This document shows, one piece after another, positions 1 to 5,675 of a stretch of 11,894 nt of DNA; within the stretch, counting starts at the first letter, position 1, and each line of letters starts with the position of its first letter. The position numbers and the translations under genes are program-made. The stretch is from assembly GCA_900548405.1 (NCBI GenBank), contig UNSJ01000052.1, positions 1 through 11,894 of the forward strand, in the 5' to 3' direction. The stretch is from Candidatus Gastranaerophilales bacterium. GTDB lineage: Bacteria; Cyanobacteriota; Vampirovibrionia; Gastranaerophilales; Gastranaerophilaceae. A model generated the notes under the pieces. It saw only the letters and a program-made list of their open reading frames with translations. It had not been told where the DNA came from and made no database searches.

Positions 1-419
1 GTGATTCAACAATTAATATAGGTAAAAACTGTTTTATAAGAGGCGGTTATGTTGTTACAGCAGATAAAAACGGGTTAAATATTAATATTGGAGATGAATG
101 TCTTATTGCCAATAATGTAAAAATTACAGCTACTGATTTTCATACGGTATTTGATGCTGAAACAAAGCTTCCGCTCAATCCGCCTGAAGACATAAATATC
201 GGTAAGCACTGCTGGTTATGCCAGGATGTTACTATCGCAAAGGGTACAATATTACCGGATAACACAATTGTTGCAGCAAAATCTTATGTAACAGGTGTTT
301 TTGAAAAAAGCAACACAATTATCGGCGGAGTTCCGGCAAGAGTAGTGAAAGAAAATACAAACTGGAGCACTACCGGCTATGATAAATATGTTGAATCATT
401 ACCCAATTTTTCTGCATAA
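1..419 (+). CDS. Hexapeptide-repeat (left-handed beta-helix) acyltransferase, C-terminal part
   Basis: The frame is open from base 3 to the TAA at 417-419, about 138 residues; the start lies outside the window. Seen: repeated short turns with I/V every sixth residue (INIG, LNINIGDECLI, INIGKHCWLCQDVTIAKGTILP), the candidate catalytic histidine in TATDFHTVFD, and the closing IIGGVPARVVKENTNW. That ending and the DxH...D layout are typical of the WbbJ/maltose-O-acetyltransferase/serine-acetyltransferase superfamily, especially members in capsule or O-antigen loci that acetylate sugars. Usual donor is acetyl-CoA, in the cytoplasm. The true acceptor cannot be read here. The last 43 bases overlap, tail to tail, the minus-strand gene ending at 377. 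Family assignment is strong; the substrate is not known. Confidence 0.88.
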   Translation, partial: DSTINIGKNCFIRGGYVVTADKNGLNINIGDECLIANNVKITATDFHTVFDAETKLPLNPPEDINIGKHCWLCQDVTIAKGTILPDNTIVAAKSYVTGVFEKSNTIIGGVPARVVKENTNWSTTGYDKYVESLPNFSA

Positions 420-712
420 TCAGTGTATTCTTTAATAAAATCAATTATTTCAAGAGCCAATTCTTTTCTCAAGTCGATAGGTGCGTTTTTTAGATATTCC
501 ATAGCATGAGAAACCTTGATATTTTTATCATACCAACGGCGCATAATATAGTTATATTGGTCATCAAGAGACATTTCAATGTTAAAATCAATGTCTTTAA
601 GCTTATCAATAATAAAGTCAGCACAACGGACCTGAATGTATTCTTCAGATTGTTCAAGTTTTGCAATTGCAGCACTGACAACAGGATCTATATCATACCA
701 ACGTTTTTTCAT
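377..712 (-). CDS. Small double-RWYD protein, paralogue 2 (unknown function)
   Basis: 111 residues, not recognised as any named family. Seen: RWYD at residues 4-7 and again at 59-62. Each copy is followed by a predicted helix, of the form RWYDxxPxVxxAIxxxE in the first and RWYDKNxxxSxAxxYLK in the second, so the protein looks like two diverged copies of one roughly 50-residue unit. It is acidic and helical, with no signal peptide or membrane segment. It lies 31 bases downstream of a clear paralogue (744-1046) on the same strand, so the pair is probably co-transcribed. No good Shine-Dalgarno precedes ATG 712; the gap holds a small hairpin (ACAGAT/ATCTGT). Its 3' end overlaps the acyltransferase by 43 bases. 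Real because it matches its neighbour along its length; function is not inferable. Confidence 0.8.
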   Translation of the reverse strand: MKKRWYDIDPVVSAAIAKLEQSEEYIQVRCADFIIDKLKDIDFNIEMSLDDQYNYIMRRWYDKNIKVSHAMEYLKNAPIDLRKELALEIIDFIKEYTDYAEKLGNDSTYLS

Positions 713-743
713 AAACTTATGATACAGATTTTTTTTACATCTG

Positions 744-1046
744 TCAAGCTACGGCTTCAGAATTGATTAATGCAAGCACAGATAAAGAAACTTCTTTTTG
801 TATATCCTTTTTAGTTCCCTTTAAATATTGGAATGCTCTTGATAATATTTCGTTCTTGTCATACCACCTGCAATATTTCCTGTTAATATTATCTAAAGTC
901 GCGTTTTTGATATAATCCATATCATTATCTTTTTCTTTCACAAGTTTAATAATATATTCGGCATATTTAACCTGTGCATTTTTGTCAGAGCATTCAATCA
1001 TACTTATTGCCATACAAACATCAGGCTCAAGGTCATACCAGCGCAT
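744..1046 (-). CDS. Small double-RWYD protein, paralogue 1 (unknown function)
   Basis: 100 residues from ATG 1046. This start is preferred over the longer frame from 1094 because GGAGGAG sits 8 bases before it on the minus strand, and because the protein then begins MRWYD, lining up with MKKRWYD of the downstream paralogue. RWYD occurs at residues 2-5 and 60-63. Shared with the paralogue: RWYDxxPxV, AI, a QVxxAxxII stretch, a K-rich turn, the second RWYDKN, then AxxYLK and a charged C-terminal helix. No export signal or catalytic motif is visible. It is the first gene of a probable two-gene minus-strand transcript starting in the divergent region 1047-1170. A scaffold or protein-binding role would be a guess. 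Confidence 0.82.
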   Translation of the reverse strand: MRWYDLEPDVCMAISMIECSDKNAQVKYAEYIIKLVKEKDNDMDYIKNATLDNINRKYCRWYDKNEILSRAFQYLKGTKKDIQKEVSLSVLALINSEAVA

Positions 1047-1093
1047 TAATAAATCTCCTCCCCGTTTCTCTATGTACATTTTTAATATACCCA

Positions 1094-1109
1094 TTATTTT
1101 ATAAAATAA
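1094..1109. repeat. Perfect 16-bp palindrome between divergent genes
   Basis: TTATTTTATAAAATAA reads the same on both strands. It lies in the 124-bp region separating the minus-strand RWYD pair from the plus-strand glycine-zipper gene. A site here could act on both promoters. It is made only of A and T in an AT-rich background, so chance cannot be excluded. Confidence 0.4.
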
Positions 1110-1134
1110 AACATGGCTTTAAAAATTTATACAT

Positions 1135-1164
1135 TTGGAATTTATTATATAAGTGTTGTATAAT
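1135..1164 (+). promoter_or_regulatory. Promoter of the glycine-zipper gene, predicted leaderless start
   Basis: TTGGAA (1135-1140), an 18-base spacer and a consensus TATAAT (1159-1164). Only six bases separate the -10 box from ATG 1171, so transcription would start at or within a base or two of the start codon, and no Shine-Dalgarno is present. This predicts a leaderless or near-leaderless mRNA. Confidence 0.6.
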
Positions 1165-1170
1165 TTGGTT

Positions 1171-2325
1171 ATGAAAAAGATATTATCAATAATTCTTTTA
1201 GGTGCTTTTATGACTGTGAATGCGGCAGCGTATTGTGAAGTCTTGGAAGGTCATGCCGAAAAAACGGAACAATATCAAAACCAGCTGCAGAATGAATTAT
1301 TCACAGGTGAAGTTGAACATCTTGAAAGAAAAGATATTATAAATATGACTGTGTCACAAGTGTTAGACAGCAATATAAATATTGAAGGCGATGAATTTTT
1401 TGCAGAAGTTACGGATGAAGTAAAAGGTGATAAAGGTGTTATTATTCCGAAAGGAACGATTGCTCACGGTAAGATAACTCAAACAGAAGATTCCAAAAGG
1501 CTTGGTCGTCCTGGGTGGATATCTTTGGATTTTGATTATTTAATTACTCCTGACGGCAGAGAAATTCCTATTGAAGGTAAGATGTCAACAAAACTTCATC
1601 CTGTTGCAGAAGCATCTAAGATTGTAGTTCAGGATGTAGGGTATACGGTTGCAGGCGGTGCAGTAGGCGGTTTGTTAGCCCTAAACTGGTTAGGGCTTGA
1701 AGCTGCTATTGCATCACAAGGCTACACTGTTGCCGGAGGCGCAGCAGTAGGCGGTGCAATCGGACTTGGGATGGCATTGATAAGAAAAGGTCATGATGTA
1801 TTGATAGCTCCGGGTGATGAAATTCGGGTAAAGATTAATACAACTGTTCCGCTTCCTGTATATAAAGAAACTGCTTTAATGCAGCATGAGATGTTTTATC
1901 CCGGACTCGATATTCAAATAAACGATATTAAGCATGAAAAAGACCCGTTTGGTGAAGTTAATACAATAACTTTATCCTTATTAATATCAAATATGTCCGA
2001 TAAGACTTTTTCAGGCTTGGATATGGCACTGGTAAACGATTATAATGCGGTATTCAGACCTTCAATTTTCGGGGATACCAAAATAATGTTTAAGCAAATA
2101 CGTCCCGGTGATAAGCTTATCGGAACTGTATCTTTTTCCGTGGATAACGTAAACCGCAAATTCTGGCTCACTTTTTATGACAGACGCAGCGGAAGTGCTT
2201 TAACAAAGATTTCAGTAGATAACGCTTACAGAAACGTTTCAGATAAAACCAAAAAGAAAAATGCCAAGCTAAGAAGAAAGAAAACAAACTTCAAAAAAGA
2301 AGAAGATTTGCTTGATATCCAGTAA
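1171..2325 (+). CDS. Exported glycine-zipper protein (unknown function)
   Basis: 384 residues from ATG 1171. A GTG at 1153 would extend it by six residues, but that would put the -10 box inside the gene and lengthen a normal signal peptide. Residues 1-20 are a Sec signal (MKK, hydrophobic core, AAA before Y21). Residues about 45-150 form a beta-rich domain with the phrase VIIPKGTIAHGKITQ and then a GRPGWISLDFD stretch, a pattern met in envelope and VirB10-like proteins that describe a tunable surface property. A glycine zipper follows: GYTVAGGAVGG at 157-167 and a near copy from 184, 27 residues later, suited to packing in or on a membrane. The rest is beta-rich and ends in a very basic lysine-rich tail. 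Probably a periplasmic or outer-envelope protein; no specific role is claimed. Only a weak stem (TAACG/CGTTA) follows the stop. Confidence 0.85.
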   Translation: MKKILSIILLGAFMTVNAAAYCEVLEGHAEKTEQYQNQLQNELFTGEVEHLERKDIINMTVSQVLDSNINIEGDEFFAEVTDEVKGDKGVIIPKGTIAHGKITQTEDSKRLGRPGWISLDFDYLITPDGREIPIEGKMSTKLHPVAEASKIVVQDVGYTVAGGAVGGLLALNWLGLEAAIASQGYTVAGGAAVGGAIGLGMALIRKGHDVLIAPGDEIRVKINTTVPLPVYKETALMQHEMFYPGLDIQINDIKHEKDPFGEVNTITLSLLISNMSDKTFSGLDMALVNDYNAVFRPSIFGDTKIMFKQIRPGDKLIGTVSFSVDNVNRKFWLTFYDRRSGSALTKISVDNAYRNVSDKTKKKNAKLRRKKTNFKKEEDLLDIQ

Positions 2326-2350
2326 TTGTAACGTTTTCGTTATTATTAGC

Positions 2351-2386
2351 TTGCATAAAAAATATTTTATGTTACAATGTTAGTAA
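2351..2386 (+). promoter_or_regulatory. Promoter and possible operator of the BlaI-serpin operon
   Basis: TTGCAT (2351-2356), a 16-base spacer and TACAAT (2373-2378). An inverted repeat TTAC-N7-GTAA (2372-2386) covers the -10 box and the expected start of transcription. BlaI/MecI/CopY repressors bind dyads built on TACA/TGTA-like arms and usually control their own operon, so this is a reasonable autoregulatory site. The arms are only four bases long. Confidence 0.5.
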
Positions 2387-2417
2387 TTAGTAAGTAGAAA
2401 GAAAGTAGAGGAATTAT

Positions 2418-2759
2418 ATGGTGTGCGGAAAACTGGAAATTGATATTTTGAATTCATTTTGGAACCTTATTGAAGAAAATGAAGACAGAGATATCTCTAT
2501 TCAGGATATTGTAGACGATTTATCCGCTAACGGAATCGACAGAGCCTATACAACTATAAAAACCGTAATGGACAGACTTACCGTTAAATCAATTCTTGTA
2601 CGTTATAAAGTAGGTAAAAAATTCTTTTATAAAGCTACTATGAACAGACGTGAAATGGCGCTTGATGCTGTGCAATCTGTTGCTGAACAATTTTTTAACG
2701 GCAGGCATATTGAAATGATGAAATTTATTGAGAAAGAGTGCCAGCACCTTCTAGTTTAA
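2418..2759 (+). CDS. BlaI/MecI/CopY-family transcriptional repressor
   Basis: 113 residues, close to the usual 120-140 for this family. The start is set by GAGG about 6 bases before ATG 2418. An N-terminal winged helix-turn-helix fills residues 5-75: the opening helix has the family's LEIDILNSFW, the recognition helix is AYTTIKTVMDRL (43-54), then VKSIL and the wing RYKVGKKFFYKAT. The C-terminal helices (76-113) correspond to the dimerisation part. Classical members dimerise, block transcription and are removed by proteolysis through an M56 BlaR1-type sensor or by copper. No such sensor is in the window. First gene of a three-gene operon ending at the terminator 4205-4230; an operator-like dyad overlaps its promoter. 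Confidence 0.86.
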   Translation: MVCGKLEIDILNSFWNLIEENEDRDISIQDIVDDLSANGIDRAYTTIKTVMDRLTVKSILVRYKVGKKFFYKATMNRREMALDAVQSVAEQFFNGRHIEMMKFIEKECQHLLV

Positions 2760-2760
2760 T

Positions 2761-3126
2761 ATGAGTAATTTAGATGAAAGAATATTTGTAGCAGGTTTAA
2801 TACGCCAGGTATTAATTTCTCGTATATGTGTAAGAGAAGCTGTCTTAAATTTTCCGCGTGATACTGATGATAAAAGTATACACGCAGCTTATCATGCTCT
2901 TGTACATTATGAGGCTGACGAGGACTTAAGAGCAAGAGATGCTCTTTATAAAGAAGAACAGGATGACTATTTGGAATTCATATCCCATGTACTTGAAAGT
3001 GGAGAGGATTTGCCGGAAAATATAATTCAGAACTATGAAAAATATTATGCTTGTGCAAATATATTACATGAGGAGAATACCAAAGGCTTTTTTAAAAGCT
3101 TTTTAAAATTCCTGAATATAAAATAA
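2761..3126 (+). CDS. 121-aa unknown protein, coupled to the BlaI-type gene
   Basis: I do not recognise this protein. It is acidic and mostly helical, with no signal peptide or membrane span. Conserved-looking features are paired histidines and tyrosines (AAYHALVHYEADEDLRARD, about residues 41-60), a second acidic helical block and a C-terminal basic/aromatic tail (GFFKSFLKFLNIK). Its ATG follows the repressor's stop by one base and has no Shine-Dalgarno of its own, so translation probably depends on termination-reinitiation after the repressor. This makes a fixed ratio and a shared job with the repressor likely. The HALVHYE block could bind a metal or simply be structural. Confidence 0.78.
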   Translation: MSNLDERIFVAGLIRQVLISRICVREAVLNFPRDTDDKSIHAAYHALVHYEADEDLRARDALYKEEQDDYLEFISHVLESGEDLPENIIQNYEKYYACANILHEENTKGFFKSFLKFLNIK

Positions 3127-3156
3127 TCCGTAAATACGATGAAAAAAGGAGAGATT

Positions 3157-4200
3157 ATGAAAAAACTACTTGCAGCTTTGGCATTGTTAATGGTTGTTTC
3201 CGGCAGTGCTATGGCAAAATCAGATGCTATGCTCGACGTTTTACCGTTATTGTCATCTTCATCAGAACAGCAAAACCGCGTTTGGGTAGGCACATTCCAG
3301 CTAGCTTGGAACGATTTGATGGATGGAATTGTTAAAGGTCCTGTAATTTTTGAGGGTGACAAATCAAAACTTGCAAAGCAATTAAATAAACAAAAATTTA
3401 AAGCTGACATGTTGTCTGAGGACTCTTACTACAAAACTTACGGGGAAATTTCTCCTGAATTAAAAGAAACTATTGAAAAAGCTATTAAAGAAAAATTTAA
3501 TGAGACAAGTGATGTATTAAATGGTATTGACTGGACACCGGGACCGAATAAATTCCTTGTATATGCAATGTTAAAGAAAGATTTTAAATTTTTAACAGCA
3601 TTTGATATATTGAAACCGGCTAAGTTCGGACGTAAGTTCACAAAAGTTCAATACTTTGGAATTGATGAAAACAGCGACAAAATTTTGGATGACATGGTGC
3701 ATGTAATGTTCTATAATTCCTCAAAAGACTTTGCTGTGATGATTGATACAGAAGGTGCTGATAAATTATATTTGTACAGAACAAATGATAATAAGGCTTT
3801 CGATAGACTGTATTCTGATATGTTTATGAAAAGAACACAATATGAAGGCGAAAGAGATTTTATGTCTAAAGATGAACTGAAAGTACCTGACATCAGCTTA
3901 TATGCAATGAAATCTTTTAACGAACTTTGCAATAAGAGAATTAAAGGTACTGATTTTATTTTAGACCAGGCTTTGGAAACAGTAGATTTTAAGATGAATA
4001 ATGAAGGCGTTAAGCTTAAAAGTGAAGCAGTAATAGCTACAAAAATGTCAATGCCTATTATGCCTGAATCAGTTAAACCAAGAAAATTTTATTTTGATGA
4101 CACATTTGTAATGTTCTTGCAAGAAAGCGGTAAAACTAAACCATATTTCGCATTAAGAGTTCAAGATGTTTCATTAATAAATAAAACAGGTAAGAAATAA
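3157..4200 (+). CDS. Secreted serpin-like protein
   Basis: 347 residues from ATG 3157, chosen because AAAGGAGA stands just before it; an ATG at 3139 lies upstream of that site. Residues 1-20 are a Sec signal ending AMA, with no lipobox. The mature part follows the serpin order: a helix-B-like NRVWVGTFQLAWNDL, FLVYAMLKKDFKF like the serpin NAxYFKGxW strand, MVHVMFYNSSKDFAVMI like VxELPYxxxxxSMxI, an EG (283-284) and SEAVIAT (289-295) resembling the hinge EGTEAAAAT, a candidate reactive loop, then FYFDDTFVMFL (311-321). That last segment fits 10 of 11 positions of the serpin signature. Serpins inhibit proteases by trapping them with the loop. Here the hinge is irregular, with about four extra residues, so inhibition is uncertain. 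Third gene of the BlaI-type operon. The serpin call rests on motif reading and should be tested by structure prediction. Confidence 0.68.
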   Translation: MKKLLAALALLMVVSGSAMAKSDAMLDVLPLLSSSSEQQNRVWVGTFQLAWNDLMDGIVKGPVIFEGDKSKLAKQLNKQKFKADMLSEDSYYKTYGEISPELKETIEKAIKEKFNETSDVLNGIDWTPGPNKFLVYAMLKKDFKFLTAFDILKPAKFGRKFTKVQYFGIDENSDKILDDMVHVMFYNSSKDFAVMIDTEGADKLYLYRTNDNKAFDRLYSDMFMKRTQYEGERDFMSKDELKVPDISLYAMKSFNELCNKRIKGTDFILDQALETVDFKMNNEGVKLKSEAVIATKMSMPIMPESVKPRKFYFDDTFVMFLQESGKTKPYFALRVQDVSLINKTGKK

Positions 4201-4204
4201 TGTT

Positions 4205-4230
4205 AAGGAGGTTTTAAAACCTCCTTTTTT
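4205..4230 (+). terminator. Rho-independent terminator after the serpin-like gene
   Basis: AAGGAGG (4205-4211), TTTTAAAA, CCTCCTT (4220-4226), then more T to 4230. The stem is perfect and can extend through the A/T centre; a run of six T (4225-4230) closes it. It begins five bases after the stop codon and ends the BlaI-type operon. Confidence 0.9.
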
Positions 4231-4234
4231 ATAG

Positions 4235-4240
4235 TAAAAT
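4235..4240 (+). promoter_or_regulatory. radA: Possible -10 box for radA, leaderless arrangement
   Basis: TAAAAT ends six bases before ATG 4247, and no Shine-Dalgarno lies between the terminator and the start codon. TATAGT (4230-4235) is an alternative. The -35 region falls in the terminator stem and is not a good match, so this is tentative. The spacing equals that seen before the gene at 1171. Confidence 0.35.
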
Positions 4241-4246
4241 TTTAAT

Positions 4247-5620
4247 ATGGCTAAAGTTAAATCAAAATGGATATGTCAGGAATGCGGATATGAAACCGCA
4301 GGTTATCTTGGAAAATGTCCCGAATGCGGCGCTTGGGGCAGTCTGGTTGAAGAAGTTCAATTTGCATCTAAAGGTCAAAATTCTGTTCAGGATGAATTTA
4401 TTAACAGAGAAAAACCTGAACTTTTAAAAAATATTCATATAGGGGAAGAAGTCAGAGTTTCTACAAATATTTCCGAATTTGACAGGATACTCGGCGGCGG
4501 ACTTGTTCAAGGCTCGCTTGTTCTTATTGCAGGTGATCCGGGAATTGGAAAGTCAACTATACTTTTGCAAACCGGCGGAGAATTATGCAAAAGCAATAAA
4601 AAGGTTTTATATGTATCGGCAGAAGAAAGTGCAAGCCAGTTGAAACTTCGTGCAGAAAGGCTTGATATAAATTCTGACAGCCTTTATGTTTATCCGCAGA
4701 CTTCTATGGAAAGTATAAAATCACAAATAGAAGAAATTATGCCCGATATTGTTGTGGTAGATAGTATACAGGCAATTTATTCGCAAAACGTTGCAAGCTC
4801 TGCCGGAAGTGTTTCACAGATTAGAGAATGCACAAACCTTTTGATGCATATTGCAAAATCGAAAAATATAACAATTATTGTTATAGGACATGTTACAAAA
4901 GAGGGAAACATTGCAGGTCCTAAGGTTCTCGAACACATGGTTGATACTGTAATTTACTTTGAGGGAGATAAATATAAATCTTACAGAATGCTGCGCTCTA
5001 TGAAAAACCGTTTTGGAAACACATCAGAAGTCGGTATTTTTGAGATGCATTCTTCAGGGTTAAAAGAGGTTAAAAATCCTAACGAGCTGTTTTTAAATGA
5101 GCGTTCTCAGGTCGCTGTCCCCGGAAGTGCAATTATAGTTACTAATGAGGGCACACGTCCGCTTCTTGTTGAAATTCAGGCTCTTGTCGGTACAACTCCT
5201 TATCCTACGCCAAGACGGGTTACAAACGGAGTGGATATGAGCAGATTACTGCAAATTCTTGCTGTGCTTGAAAAACGTGTAGGGCTAAACCTTTCTAAAC
5301 AAGATGTTTATGTCAATGTAACAGGCGGTATAGATGTTTCAGAACCTGCTGCGGATTTGGGAATTGCCTTAGCTGTTGCAACCTGCGCCAGAGATGTTGT
5401 TGTTGACAGTCAAACTGTTATAATCGGTGAAATCGGTTTGTCAGGCGAAATTCATCCTGTTAACAATATTGAAAAACGTCTGAACGAAGCTGTTACATCA
5501 GGATTTAAAAAAGCAATAATCCCTTATGCAAATAATCTTGAAGATAAAAGAATTGAAATTGTTCCTGTAAAACGTCTTATTGATGCAATCGGAGCTTGCA
5601 TTTCTCCTGTTGAAAAATAG
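4247..5620 (+). CDS. radA: DNA repair protein RadA (Sms)
   Basis: 457 residues, the usual length. RadA is a RecA-related, DnaB-like hexameric ATPase that drives branch migration and processes recombination intermediates in the cytoplasm. Seen: a C4 zinc finger with C10, C13, C24 and C27; Walker A GDPGIGKST (96-104); Walker B DIVVVD (167-172); the RadA-specific KNRFG motif (253-257); and a C-terminal Lon-protease-like P domain (about 280-457) with YVNVTGGIDVSEPAADLGIALA, which lacks protease function in RadA. No Shine-Dalgarno precedes the ATG, so initiation may be leaderless. The promoter of the next gene begins inside its last codons. Nothing is missing or broken. Confidence 0.97.
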   Translation: MAKVKSKWICQECGYETAGYLGKCPECGAWGSLVEEVQFASKGQNSVQDEFINREKPELLKNIHIGEEVRVSTNISEFDRILGGGLVQGSLVLIAGDPGIGKSTILLQTGGELCKSNKKVLYVSAEESASQLKLRAERLDINSDSLYVYPQTSMESIKSQIEEIMPDIVVVDSIQAIYSQNVASSAGSVSQIRECTNLLMHIAKSKNITIIVIGHVTKEGNIAGPKVLEHMVDTVIYFEGDKYKSYRMLRSMKNRFGNTSEVGIFEMHSSGLKEVKNPNELFLNERSQVAVPGSAIIVTNEGTRPLLVEIQALVGTTPYPTPRRVTNGVDMSRLLQILAVLEKRVGLNLSKQDVYVNVTGGIDVSEPAADLGIALAVATCARDVVVDSQTVIIGEIGLSGEIHPVNNIEKRLNEAVTSGFKKAIIPYANNLEDKRIEIVPVKRLIDAIGACISPVEK

Positions 5621-5638
5621 TAAAAAATAGTTTATAAT
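5610..5638 (+). promoter_or_regulatory. Strong sigma-70-type promoter of the pilin-like gene
   Basis: TTGAAA (5610-5615), exactly 17 bases, then consensus TATAAT (5633-5638). The -35 box is inside the last codons of radA. Predicted start of transcription is near 5645, about 30 bases before ATG 5676. The same -35 box and spacing precede the other poly-G gene at 11739-11767. Confidence 0.8.
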
Positions 5639-5675
5639 AATTATGGTCAATAAAAATAGTCAAGGAGCAGGTATT

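Noticed and set aside
729..736. T8 run between the RWYD genes as another contingency tract
   Set aside because: It is outside coding sequence and runs of this length are common in AT-rich DNA; it forms the loop side of a small hairpin instead.
506..1174. Plus-strand frames at 506-766 and 974-1174
   Set aside because: They lie antisense to the RWYD paralogues, have no ribosome binding sites and odd composition. The paralogy on the minus strand settles the strand.
2329..2342. TAACG-TTTT-CGTTA as a terminator after the glycine-zipper gene
   Set aside because: The stem has five pairs and no T run follows, so it is too weak to call.
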